From assembly GCF_029626105.1 (NCBI RefSeq), contig NZ_JARUBH010000009.1:4836001-4900000 (forward strand): 64,000 bases of DNA, given 5' to 3'. Made by a program: the position numbers and the translations under genes. The number at the start of each line of letters is the position of its first letter. Position 1 is the stretch's first letter. Shown here one piece after another: positions 23,901-31,761 of the stretch. The notes below the pieces were generated by a model. It saw nothing but the letters and a program-made list of their open reading frames with translations, was not told the origin of the DNA and made no database searches. Origin of the DNA: Solwaraspora sp. WMMD792. GTDB lineage: Bacteria; Actinomycetota; Actinomycetes; Mycobacteriales; Micromonosporaceae.

Positions 23901-25328
23901 TTACTTGGCGTCGGCGGCCAAGGTCACCGAGGCCGACCTGGCTTCGCTGCCCCGGCGGTAGTCGACCGTCACGACCGACCCGGGGGCGTACTTGCGCACC
24001 AACGCGATCAGGTCGGTCGCCTGGTCCAGGGGCCGACCGTCGATCCGCAGCACCACGTCGCCGGCCCGCAGGCCGGCGGCGTCCGCCGGCCCGCCGTCGA
24101 CCACCTCACTGAGCCGGACACCGGCACCGGGGGTACGGGCGGCATCGGTGACCTGGGCACCGAAGATCGTCCGCCGGGCCGTGCCGGTGTCGATGATCTC
24201 CTGGGTGATCCGCTTCGCGTGGTTGATCGGGATGGCAAAGGCGAGACCGATGTTGCCGGCCGTCTCCTCGTCGGCGGCCAGCGACTTGATCACCGAGTTG
24301 ACACCGATCACCCGGCCGGCGGCGTCCACCAGCGGACCGCCCGAATTGCCCTGGTTCACCGCCGCATCGGTCTGGATCGCCGCGTAGTAGCGCACCTGGC
24401 CGCCGGGCTCACCGGCCTGGATGGTGCGGTCGAGAGCGCTGACGATCCCCGAGGTGACCGTGTTGGTCAACGCGAGCGGCGAGCCGAAGGCAAGCACCGG
24501 ATCGCCGACCGCGATCGCCTCGGAGTCGCCGAACTCGACCGGCGTCAGCCCGGTCCGGTCGACCTTGATCACCGCCACGTCCGATTCCGGCTCCTGGCCG
24601 ACGATCGAGGCTCGCGCGGTCGAGCCGTCGTTGAACAGCACCATCGCCTCCTCGGCCCCCACCCCGACCACGTGGTCGTTGGTGATCACGTAGCCGTCGG
24701 CGGTGGCGACGAAGCCGGAGCCGACGCTCTGCCCGCCCGGCCCGCTCACCTGCACGGTCACCACGCTCGGCAGGACCCGTTGGGCCACCCCGGCCAGCGA
24801 GTCGGCCGGCCGCTGCGCCGCCCCGGGCGGATCGGCCGGCGCGCCGCCGAGCACGGTCCCGGCACCGGCCACGCCGCCGCGGACCGCAAAGGCGAACCCC
24901 AGGGCACCGCCGAGGCTTCCGGCGAGCAGCGCGGCGATCACCGACACGACCACGTACGGCATGAACCCACGGCGTACCGCCGGCTCCGGTTCGACGACCG
25001 GCTCCGGACCCTCGCCGGTGCCGGCGGCGCCCGGCGGTACGTCGACCACCACTGCGGCCGGCGCGTACGGATCACGCCAGGGATCCCGCAGCGCGTCCGA
25101 CCACCACGGCGACGGCTGCGCAGCCGGGCCGTACGACGGCGAACCGGCCGACGGTCGGTGCACCGGTACCGAAGGACCGTACGACGGCGGGTAGGGCGGC
25201 GGACCGGCCACCGGTGGGTACGGCGGAGCCGGTGCGGGGCCGTACGGCCCGGCCCACCCGCCGACCGGCGGCTGGTGCCCCGGCGGTGCGATCCCGTCGG
25301 CCTGGCGCCAGTTTCCGCCGTCGGTCAC
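23901..25328 (-). CDS. htrA: HtrA/DegP-like membrane-anchored serine protease with PDZ domain
   Basis: 475 aa from the GTG at 25328, chosen because GGGAGG lies five nt upstream. A ~125-residue Pro/Tyr/Gly-rich cytoplasmic region precedes one membrane helix (VVVSVIAALLAGSLGGALGF). The trypsin-like domain has the triad His in VITNDHVVG, Asp in PESDVAVIK and Ser in GNSGGPLV, and a C-terminal PDZ domain has VDGGPADAAGLRAGDVVLRI. It degrades or signals misfolded extracytoplasmic proteins. In many actinobacteria sigE and rseA precede htrA; here an O-methyltransferase is directly divergent. Confidence 0.93.
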   Translation of the reverse strand: MTDGGNWRQADGIAPPGHQPPVGGWAGPYGPAPAPPYPPVAGPPPYPPSYGPSVPVHRPSAGSPSYGPAAQPSPWWSDALRDPWRDPYAPAAVVVDVPPGAAGTGEGPEPVVEPEPAVRRGFMPYVVVSVIAALLAGSLGGALGFAFAVRGGVAGAGTVLGGAPADPPGAAQRPADSLAGVAQRVLPSVVTVQVSGPGGQSVGSGFVATADGYVITNDHVVGVGAEEAMVLFNDGSTARASIVGQEPESDVAVIKVDRTGLTPVEFGDSEAIAVGDPVLAFGSPLALTNTVTSGIVSALDRTIQAGEPGGQVRYYAAIQTDAAVNQGNSGGPLVDAAGRVIGVNSVIKSLAADEETAGNIGLAFAIPINHAKRITQEIIDTGTARRTIFGAQVTDAARTPGAGVRLSEVVDGGPADAAGLRAGDVVLRIDGRPLDQATDLIALVRKYAPGSVVTVDYRRGSEARSASVTLAADAK

Positions 25329-25483
25329 GGTTGCCTCCCAGTCCATCCCCCAGCGCGACGGCACCGGTCCGATCGGCGACATCGCTCCGCGTCCAGGATT
25401 GCACGGATAATCGAAGAACATTCAGTGGTCGCCGAAGAGCGGGGTGCCCCGGTGCCCGCCCAGCCGGTCGACCAGCGGCGCTC

Positions 25484-25489
25484 TAGGCT
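25484..25489 (+). promoter_or_regulatory. -10 box upstream of the O-methyltransferase
   Basis: TAGGCT, the same hexamer as three other -10 candidates in the window. It predicts a transcript beginning near 25496, upstream of the GGAGG ribosome site at 25521-25525. Confidence 0.45.
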
Positions 25490-25531
25490 CGTACCGGCAA
25501 CCGCCGCCCGACCCCCCGCTGGAGGTGCGCC

Positions 25532-26185
25532 ATCCACCCGGTCACCCGACCCCCTGCCTGGACGGCGCCCCAGGCCCTCCAGTTCGTCACCGGGTACGCC
25601 GCCGAGGACCTGGTGCTGCGTACCGCCCGAAGCCTGGCCGAGGAGGTCGGGCTGCGCCCGGTCTCGCCGGACGCCGGCGCGACGTTGCGGCTGCTCGCCG
25701 CTGCTGGCAATGCACGCGCTGTCGTCGAGATCGGCACCGGGACCGGGGTGAGCGGCGTGTGGCTGCTGCGCGGGATGCGCCCCGACGGGGTACTGACCAC
25801 GATCGACGTGGAGAACGAGCACCAGCGGATGGCCCGGCGGATCTTCGTCGAGGCCGGCTACGCGACGTCGCGGACCCGGATCATCACCGGCCGGGCGCTC
25901 GACGTGCTCCCCCGGCTGGCCGACTCGGTGTACGACATGGTCTTCGTCGACGGTGACAGCGCCGAGTTCGGCGCGATCGTCGACGCGGCGCTGCGGCTGC
26001 TGCGCCCCGGCGGCATCCTGGCGGTACACGGGGCGCTGGCCGGTGGCCGGATCGGCGACCCGGCGGCGCGCGACGCCGACACGGTCGCCATCCGCGAACT
26101 GGTCAAGTCGATCCGGGAAGCCGAGGAGTGGGTGCCGGCGCTGCTGCCGGCCGGCGACGGGCTGCTGGCGGCGGTACGGCGCTGA
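25532..26185 (+). CDS. class I SAM-dependent O-methyltransferase (COMT-like), non-canonical start
   Basis: A predicted 217-aa protein of the methyltransf_3 family (relative of M. tuberculosis Rv1220c). The SAM site is VVEIGTGTGVSGVWLL, with acidic motif LTTIDVEN, metal-binding-region VFVDGDSAEF and LLRPGGILAV. The conserved N-terminal segment APQALQFVTGYAAEDLVLRT is in frame upstream of the first canonical start (GTG 25613). The frame is open from 25487 with no ATG, GTG or TTG before that. A GGAGG box at 25521-25525 sits six nt before ATC at 25532, so AUC initiation is proposed; otherwise translation starts at 25613 with a truncated N-terminus. Confidence 0.8.
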   Translation: MHPVTRPPAWTAPQALQFVTGYAAEDLVLRTARSLAEEVGLRPVSPDAGATLRLLAAAGNARAVVEIGTGTGVSGVWLLRGMRPDGVLTTIDVENEHQRMARRIFVEAGYATSRTRIITGRALDVLPRLADSVYDMVFVDGDSAEFGAIVDAALRLLRPGGILAVHGALAGGRIGDPAARDADTVAIRELVKSIREAEEWVPALLPAGDGLLAAVRR

Positions 26186-26226
26186 CCTGAGGTACGGCAC
26201 CGCGCTGGGGTACGGCACCGGCCCTC
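26173..26226 (+). repeat. three 18-bp tandem repeats spanning the O-methyltransferase stop
   Basis: Units beginning GGTACGGC at 26173, 26191 and 26209. The first includes the TGA at 26183-26185. The array fills the gap to the opposing aminopeptidase gene. Confidence 0.7.
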
Positions 26227-26235
26227 GGCCGGCCG

Positions 26236-27813
26236 TCATGCGGCCGCGTCGAGCGCGGTCAGCCAGCGCACCAGCGTCCGTACCCCCCAGCCGGTGGCGC
26301 CCCGGGTCAGCTCGGCGTGGTCGTCGTCGGACCAGGCCGGGGCGGACATGTCGTAGTGCGCCCAGCGGTCGCGCAACGGCCCGGTGAACTCGCGCAGGTA
26401 GAGCGCGGCCACCACCGAGCCGGCCCCCCGGTCCGGGGCGCTGAACAGGTCGGCGATCTCGCTACCCAGGTACTCGACATAGTCGGCGTGCAGCGGCATC
26501 CGCCACGCCCCCTCGCCGGCCGCCGCCGAGGCGTCGAGCAGCGCTCCGGCCAGGTCGTCGTCCTCGCTGTACAGCGCGGCGGTACGCCGGCCCAGGGCGA
26601 TCGCGTTCGCGCCGGTGAGGGTGGCCAGGTCGACCAGATAGTCCGGGGTGAACCTGCTGACCGCGTAGCTGATCGCGTCGGCCAGCACCAGCCGGCCCTC
26701 GGCGTCGGAGTTGGTGGTCTCGCTGGTCCGCCCGCCGTAATGCCGCACCACGTCACCCGGGCGGAACGCCGCCCCGCTGACCATGTTCTCGGCGAGCGGA
26801 ACCAGCACGGTCAGCCGGACCGGCAGATCCAGGTCGGCAGCGGCGACGGCGGTGGCGACCACCGCGGCCGCCCCGCCCATGTCCTTGCGCATCAGCTTCA
26901 TCCCGTCCACCGGCTTGATCGAGATCCCGCCGGTGTCGAACGTGATGCCCTTGCCGGCGAGCACCACGTGCCGCCCGGCGTGCGGCGGGGACCAGTCGAT
27001 CTCCACCAGGCGGGGGCCCGCCGCCGAACCGCCGCCGACCGCCAGCAGCGCGCCGAACCCCTCGGCGGCCAGTTCCGCCGGGCCGCGCACCGAGACGGTC
27101 AGCCCGGACCGGTCGGCCGCCGCGGCGACGACCTGCTCGGCGAACCAGGCCGGGTTCTTGACCGAGGACGGCATGTTGGTCAGGTCCCGGGCCAGGCAGG
27201 TGGCGGCGGCGGTCGCCCGGGCGTACCGCAACGCCTGTTCGGCCGCCCGGGTGGGCGGATGGGCGAGCAGCACCACCGGCAGCCTGTCGTGCGCCTCGTC
27301 GGTGTCTGCGGCCGGTCGGGACTCGCCCGACGCGGCCGGTCGGGACTCGCCCGGCGCGGTGAACCGGTAGCCGGCCAGCCAGCAACCTTCGGCGAACCCG
27401 CGGATCGCCGCCGGACCCGCCGACGGTGGTACGGCGACCAGGCACTGCCCGGCGGCCGGTTGGGCGGCGGCCGGCCCGGCGGCCGGTTGGGCAGCCCGGC
27501 GCAGCAGCCCGCCGACGGCCGCGCCCGCCGCCCGCCAGCCGGCCTCGTCTGCCGCGCCGATCCCGACCAGAATCACCTGGTACGGCGAGTGCCGGGGCCG
27601 GTGCAGGACCTGCATCTCGCCGGCGCTGCCGTCGTGCCCGGTGCGGGTCAGCAACTCGGCGGCCGACCCGGCGAGCTCCGCGCGGTCGCCGTCGAGCGCC
27701 AACTGGTCGGGCAGTGGTCCGAGCCGTGCGCCGGCCGACCCGGGGTCCGGCTCGACGGGCAGGACGATGGTGCCGGCGGCGGTGGTCTCCGCCAGCAGAC
27801 GGATGGCGAACAC
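26236..27813 (-). CDS. pepA: M17 leucyl aminopeptidase
   Basis: 525 aa, GTG start, with an SD-like GGAGGT upstream. The N-terminal domain (residues ~1-200) is enlarged by Ala/Pro/Gly repeats. The C-terminal catalytic domain has the two-metal signature: GKGITFDTGGISIKP, MRKDMGGAA and NSDAEGRLVLADA (usual form NTDAEGRL), plus VDLATLTGANAIALG. The hexameric enzyme removes N-terminal residues, preferring Leu. Two 24-bp and two 27-bp in-frame duplications sit in the N-terminal domain (27311-27358 and around 27448-27492). Confidence 0.92.
   Translation of the reverse strand: MFAIRLLAETTAAGTIVLPVEPDPGSAGARLGPLPDQLALDGDRAELAGSAAELLTRTGHDGSAGEMQVLHRPRHSPYQVILVGIGAADEAGWRAAGAAVGGLLRRAAQPAAGPAAAQPAAGQCLVAVPPSAGPAAIRGFAEGCWLAGYRFTAPGESRPAASGESRPAADTDEAHDRLPVVLLAHPPTRAAEQALRYARATAAATCLARDLTNMPSSVKNPAWFAEQVVAAAADRSGLTVSVRGPAELAAEGFGALLAVGGGSAAGPRLVEIDWSPPHAGRHVVLAGKGITFDTGGISIKPVDGMKLMRKDMGGAAAVVATAVAAADLDLPVRLTVLVPLAENMVSGAAFRPGDVVRHYGGRTSETTNSDAEGRLVLADAISYAVSRFTPDYLVDLATLTGANAIALGRRTAALYSEDDDLAGALLDASAAAGEGAWRMPLHADYVEYLGSEIADLFSAPDRGAGSVVAALYLREFTGPLRDRWAHYDMSAPAWSDDDHAELTRGATGWGVRTLVRWLTALDAAA
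27311..27358 (-). repeat. in-frame 24-bp duplication within the aminopeptidase gene
   Basis: Units 27311-27334 and 27335-27358 encode the repeated ESRPAASG octapeptide in a non-catalytic linker. One mismatch. Confidence 0.85.
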
Positions 27814-27954
27814 GCCGGGGTTACCTCCAGGGACGAGATTGGGTGCTGCCCACGGCGTACCGAGTCCGCCGACCCGGCGGGGGCCGGGTCGGCGGACTCG
27901 TCAACCGTCGCTATGTCGACCCGTGGGCCAGCGTCGCCCCCGGGTCCGGCTCGA

Positions 27955-28122
27955 TCAGCCTGCGGCGGCCTTCAGCGCATCACCGAGCGCGTTGGCCTCG
28001 TCCGGTGTCATCTCGACGACGAGTCGACCCCCACCCTCCAGCGGAACCCGCATGACGATGCCCCGGCCCTCCTTGGTGACCTCCAGCGGACCGTCGCCCG
28101 TCCGCGGCTTCATCGCCGCCAT
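27955..28122 (-). CDS. DUF3117 small conserved actinobacterial protein
   Basis: A 55-aa protein beginning MAAMKPRTGDGPLEVTKEGR with a central GGRLVVEMTPDEANALGDAL. It matches the highly conserved DUF3117 family (M. tuberculosis Rv1211, from memory), present in most actinobacteria as a single copy and of unknown function. AGGGGAG lies six nt before the ATG. The longer upstream open frame has no conserved content. It is divergent from the paaX-like gene. Confidence 0.92.
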   Translation of the reverse strand: MAAMKPRTGDGPLEVTKEGRGIVMRVPLEGGGRLVVEMTPDEANALGDALKAAAG

Positions 28123-28263
28123 GTTGTCTCCCCTCAGACTTGCCCCAGGGCCGCTGGGGAGCACCCCAGCCACCTCGTAAGTCTCACCGCATCCCACTGC
28201 CACGGTGCCGACCAACGATTTTCCCTGATGAACACCGCCGGACCCAAACCGAGGCCACAATGC

Positions 28264-28302
28264 TGTGACAGCGTCTAGCTTATCTTGAAGTGGGCTGTCA
28301 CA
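28264..28302. promoter_or_regulatory. perfect 9-bp inverted repeat overlapping the paaX-like promoter
   Basis: TGTGACAGC at 28264-28272 and GCTGTCACA at 28294-28302, arm centres 30 bp apart. The right arm overlaps a CACAAT -10 candidate (28299-28304) placed eight nt before the ATG at 28313. The position suits autoregulation by the PaaX-family protein or control of the divergent DUF3117 gene. Confidence 0.6.
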
Positions 28303-28312
28303 ATGTGCGGTC

Positions 28313-29125
28313 ATGCAGGCACGGTCGGCGCTCTTCGACCTGTTCGGTGACCATCTTCGGCCACGAGGTGGTCGCGCGCCCGTTGCTGCCCTGGTCAAGC
28401 TGCTGGCCCCGCTCGGGATCGCGCCGCCCGCCGTACGCACCGCCGTCTCCCGGATGGTCCGGCAGGGATGGCTGCAACCGTCTCGGCTGGCCGCTGGCCC
28501 GGGCTATCTGCTGACCCCGAAAGCCGCCCGACGGCTGGACGAGGCGGCCGCCCGGATCTACCGCACCGGCAGAATCAGCTGGGACGGCAAGTTCGACCTG
28601 CTGGTGCTCGACCCACCCGGCGGCCGGCGGGACCGGCAACGGCTGTGCGCCAACCTGAGCTACCTCGGCTACGGAATGCTGGACGAGCACACCTGGGTGG
28701 CGACCCGGGCCGCCGGCGAGGTCGACGGCATGCTGACCGAGGCCGGCGTACGGTTCGAGCGGTTCACCGCCGCGCACGCCGCCGGCACCGCCGGGGCCGC
28801 CGCGCTGGTCCGCCGCGCCTGGGATCTGACCGAGATCGGACAGGCCTACGAGCGGTTCGTCGCCGGGCAGCGACCAAAGTTGGCCAAGGTGACCGTACGC
28901 AGCGACGACGAGGAGGCGTACGCCGCCCGGTTCCAGTTGGTCCACGCCTGGCGCGGGTTTCTGTTCCGGGATCCGCAACTTCCCCCGGCGCTGCTGCCGG
29001 AACGCTGGCCTGGGACGAGCGCGGCGACCTTCTTCGACCGGCACGCCACCCGGCTGCGCCCGGCCGCCGACCGGTACGTCGACAAGTGCCTGGAGCTCGG
29101 CCAGCGCGACGGCGGCCCGCGCTGA
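28313..29125 (+). CDS. PaaX-family transcriptional regulator
   Basis: A 270-aa GntR-like/PaaX protein. The N-terminal winged helix (residues ~1-80: LFDLFGDHLRPRGGRAPVAA; PPAVRTAVSRMVRQGWL) is followed by the PaaX central and C-terminal domains (LNRISWDGK-like RISWDGKFDLLVLDPP; AWDLTEIGQAYERFV; HAWRGFLFRDPQLPPALLPE). PaaX of E. coli represses phenylacetate catabolism and responds to phenylacetyl-CoA. The next gene encodes an enoyl-CoA hydratase/isomerase, but no other paa genes are present. Probably leaderless. Confidence 0.88.
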   Translation: MQARSALFDLFGDHLRPRGGRAPVAALVKLLAPLGIAPPAVRTAVSRMVRQGWLQPSRLAAGPGYLLTPKAARRLDEAAARIYRTGRISWDGKFDLLVLDPPGGRRDRQRLCANLSYLGYGMLDEHTWVATRAAGEVDGMLTEAGVRFERFTAAHAAGTAGAAALVRRAWDLTEIGQAYERFVAGQRPKLAKVTVRSDDEEAYAARFQLVHAWRGFLFRDPQLPPALLPERWPGTSAATFFDRHATRLRPAADRYVDKCLELGQRDGGPR

Positions 29126-29173
29126 GCCGCACCGACGCAAACTCCAGCCAGCCTAACGAAAGGGGCGTCCGAG

Positions 29174-29965
29174 GTGACCGAGGCACTGATCGTCGACCGT
29201 CGGGGTGCGGTCGTCACGTTGACCCTGAACCGACCTGACTCGCTCAACTCGCTGAACGTCGAGCTCAAGGAGGCGCTGCGCGACGCGCTGGCCGAGGTGG
29301 AGACCGACCCCGGCTGCCGGGCGGTGGTGCTGACCGGCGCCGGACGGGCCTTCTGCGTGGGGCAGGACCTGCGCGAACACGTCGAGACGCTGGAATCCGG
29401 GACGGCTGAGCCGCTGGACACCGTACGGGAGCACTACAACCCGATCGCCACCCGGCTGGCCGGGCTGTCCAAACCGGTGGTCGCCGCGGTCCGCGGCGCG
29501 GCGGCCGGTGCCGGCGCCTCGCTGGCCATGCTGGCCGATCTGCGGATCGGTGGGCCACGGACCAGCTTCCTGATGGCGTTCGCCAACGTCGGGCTGGCGA
29601 TGGACACCGGCGCCTCGTGGGCGTTGCCCCGGCTGGTCGGCTACCCGAAGGCGACCGAACTGCTGCTGCTGGCACAGCCGGTGCCGGCCGCCGAGGCACA
29701 CCGGATCGGGCTGCTCAACCAACTGGTCGACGACGACGAGCAGATCCTGCCGGTAGCCCACGAACTCGCCGAACGGTTGGCGGCCGGGCCGACCGTCGCG
29801 TACGGGGCGATCAAGCGGGCGCTGTCCATCGGCGCTTCCGGTTCGCTGGCCGACGCGCTGGCTGCGGAGACGCAGGCCCAGTCGATCTGTGGTGCCACCA
29901 CCGACCACCGGCAGGCGACAGCGGCGTTCGTCGCCAAGCAGCGGCCGGTGTTCGACGGGCGCTGA
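29174..29965 (+). CDS. enoyl-CoA hydratase/isomerase family protein (PaaG-like)
   Basis: A 263-aa crotonase-fold protein. It has the CoA-binding and oxyanion motifs GAGRAFCVGQDL (first oxyanion) and AAVRGAAAGAGASLAMLADLRI (second), and FANVGLAMDTGASWALPRLVG. In place of the hydratase Glu pair, an Asp in LAMDTGAS is typical of 1,2-epoxyphenylacetyl-CoA isomerase (PaaG) and related isomerases. The GTG start has an AAAGGGG box ~10 nt upstream. Its position after a PaaX-type regulator supports a role in aromatic acyl-CoA turnover (inference). Confidence 0.88.
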   Translation: MTEALIVDRRGAVVTLTLNRPDSLNSLNVELKEALRDALAEVETDPGCRAVVLTGAGRAFCVGQDLREHVETLESGTAEPLDTVREHYNPIATRLAGLSKPVVAAVRGAAAGAGASLAMLADLRIGGPRTSFLMAFANVGLAMDTGASWALPRLVGYPKATELLLLAQPVPAAEAHRIGLLNQLVDDDEQILPVAHELAERLAAGPTVAYGAIKRALSIGASGSLADALAAETQAQSICGATTDHRQATAAFVAKQRPVFDGR

Positions 29966-30017
29966 AGCCGGCACGGCCTGACCAGGAGCCGCGTGCCCGC
30001 TGGCCGGGCCGCGGCCG

Positions 30018-30644
30018 TCAGTCGTCCTCCTCCGGGTCCTGGTTGGCCTCGACACCGAGCACGAACGCCTGCATGGCCAGCTCGTTGCCGCTCGGATAGA
30101 CGAAGGCCGGCAGTTCGCGGGGGCCGAGCTCACGCACGTACGACCAGAACAGCCGGACCGCCTCCGCCGCCGTCGGTGCCTCGATCGGCAGGTCGAGGCT
30201 GACCAGCCAGGCACGACGGTCACCGGCCGGGGCGAGCCGGCTGGCCAACGACCGGTAGGTGGCCACGTCCACCGGGGTCACCGCCCCGGTCAGCCGCAGG
30301 GCGGCCGCCGGCACCGGCTCGTCAAAGGCCCGGCAGGTGTAGTGCACCACCAGCGGTTCGGGCTCGGCCGCCCGGGTCTCCCCGCCCTCGACGCCGCCGC
30401 CGGCGCCACCGATCCGGCCGAGCGCGACGACGAACCGGGGGTCACCGTCGGTGACGACCAGCACTGGCGCGCCGTACGGCGGCCGGGGGTCACCGTCGAG
30501 GCCGGTCACCTCCAGCGTGTCGTGGTGGAACAGCCGCTCCGCCTCGTAGCGCTGGGCCGGGATGACCACCGCCCAGGCACCGGTGCCGGGCCGGGCCGGG
30601 CCGGGCGTCGCGGGCTGATCGTCGAGCTGGCTGATCTCGCGCAT
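30018..30644 (-). CDS. conserved hypothetical actinobacterial protein
   Basis: A 208-aa protein without signal or membrane segment. Predicted alpha/beta content with repeated strand motifs (TGAWAVVIPAQRYE; APVLVVTDGDPRFVVALGRI; LVVHYTCRAFDEPV; RAWLVSLDLPIEAPTAAEAVRLFW) and an acidic C-terminus (NQDPEEDD). The DLPIEAPTAAEAVRLFWSYV segment resembles small actinobacterial proteins found next to tag, but I cannot assign a family. TAGGAG lies just before the ATG. It is downstream of tag on the same strand (32-bp gap), so likely the last gene of that operon. Confidence 0.75.
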   Translation of the reverse strand: MREISQLDDQPATPGPARPGTGAWAVVIPAQRYEAERLFHHDTLEVTGLDGDPRPPYGAPVLVVTDGDPRFVVALGRIGGAGGGVEGGETRAAEPEPLVVHYTCRAFDEPVPAAALRLTGAVTPVDVATYRSLASRLAPAGDRRAWLVSLDLPIEAPTAAEAVRLFWSYVRELGPRELPAFVYPSGNELAMQAFVLGVEANQDPEEDD

Positions 30645-30676
30645 GCTCCTATCTCATCACGGCGCGGGGCGGCGGA

Positions 30677-31279
30677 TCACCGGACCACGACCGGACCGCC
30701 GGGCCGCGTCGGCGGCGGCACGTGGCAGCCGGCGACATGGTCGTCGACCATCCCGGTCGCCTGCATCAACGCGTACGCGGTGGTGGGTCCGACAAACCGG
30801 AGGCCGTGCCGTTTGAGCGCCCGGGCCAGCGCGGTCGACTCGGCGGTGACCGCCGGCACCTGGTCCATCGAGGCGAGCCGGGCGGACCGGGGCGGCGGAG
30901 CGTGTCGCCAGAGCAGCTCGGACAGGCCGGTGGGCAGGTCGAGCACGGCCCGCGCGTTCGACACGGCGGCCTCGATCTTGGCCCGGTTGCGGACGATGCC
31001 GGCGTCGGCGAGCAGCCGCTCGACGTCGGCCGGGCCGTACCCGGCGACCTTCTCGATCCGGAAACCGTCGAAGGCAACCCGGAACGCCTCCCGCTTGCGC
31101 AGGATCGTCAGCCAGGACAGACCGGACTGGAAGGCTTCCAGGGTCAGCCGTTCGTACAGCGCGTCGTCGTCGCGGACCGGTCGGCCCCACTCCTGGTCGT
31201 GATACCGGCGGTAGTCCGCCGAACCGGCGCTCCAGCCGCACCGGGCCAGGCCGTCCGCCCCGACGCTCAGCCCGGTCAC
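30677..31279 (-). CDS. tag: DNA-3-methyladenine glycosylase I
   Basis: A 200-aa HhH-type glycosylase of E. coli Tag length. It has the N-terminal zinc ligand Cys in LARCGWS, YHDQEWGRPVRDD, the SGLSWLTILRKREAFRVAFD pocket region with catalytic-site Glu/Tyr residues, and a C-terminal zinc pair in HVAGCH. It excises 3-methyladenine from alkylated DNA. The GTG start overlaps the stop of the SRPBCC gene (GTGA), making it third of a tightly coupled operon. The same DivIVA-like/tag adjacency exists in mycobacteria (Rv1209-Rv1210, from memory). Confidence 0.93.
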   Translation of the reverse strand: MTGLSVGADGLARCGWSAGSADYRRYHDQEWGRPVRDDDALYERLTLEAFQSGLSWLTILRKREAFRVAFDGFRIEKVAGYGPADVERLLADAGIVRNRAKIEAAVSNARAVLDLPTGLSELLWRHAPPPRSARLASMDQVPAVTAESTALARALKRHGLRFVGPTTAYALMQATGMVDDHVAGCHVPPPTRPGGPVVVR

Positions 31280-31761
31280 GGCAGTGCCCCGGTCTCGACC
31301 AGCCGGCCGAACTTCTTCAACGCCTGGGTCAGGCTCACCTTGGATCCGGGCCAGAGCAACGGCCAGGCCATCCGGCCCGCGACGCCGCCGGGCAGGTGGA
31401 ACCACTCGTGCCAGACGACCTGGGTGCGGTCGTGGTCCATCTGGGTGCAGCGCAGCACCCCCGGGCCACGCAGCAGGGTGCCGCAGTGCACCACCCGGAC
31501 CTCGTAGGGAGCGTCGACCCGGACGACCCGCATCTCGTCGCGCAACGCCACCGGACCGACCGCGGTGACCGCCGCGATCAGGCTGCCCTCGCCGCCGTCG
31601 CCCGAGACGACCTTCACGTCGGTGAAGGGAATCCACTCGGACTGCCGCTCCCAGGCGGTGAAGGCGGCGAAGACCCGTTCGGCCGGGGCCTGGATGATGA
31701 CCGTCGCGGTCACCTCTCCGGCTCCGGGGGTGCCGGCGGCAGCCTCGTTCGGACCACTCAC
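31276..31761 (-). CDS. SRPBCC (START-like) family protein
   Basis: A 161-aa polyketide-cyclase/START-fold protein: EVTATVIIQAPAERVFAAFT opening strand and helix, WERQSEWIPFTDVKVVSG, and a C-terminal helix SKVSLTQALKKFGRLVE that lines the hydrophobic cavity. Such proteins bind lipids or aromatics, and the ligand is unknown. The GTG start and both ends overlap neighbouring genes by four bases, so it is translated with the DivIVA-like gene and tag. Confidence 0.87.
   Translation of the reverse strand: MSGPNEAAAGTPGAGEVTATVIIQAPAERVFAAFTAWERQSEWIPFTDVKVVSGDGGEGSLIAAVTAVGPVALRDEMRVVRVDAPYEVRVVHCGTLLRGPGVLRCTQMDHDRTQVVWHEWFHLPGGVAGRMAWPLLWPGSKVSLTQALKKFGRLVETGALP

Noticed and set aside
28313..29965. 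Phenylacetate degradation cluster
   Set aside because: Only a PaaX-type regulator and one enoyl-CoA hydratase/isomerase are present; paaABCDEK and paaZ are absent from the window.
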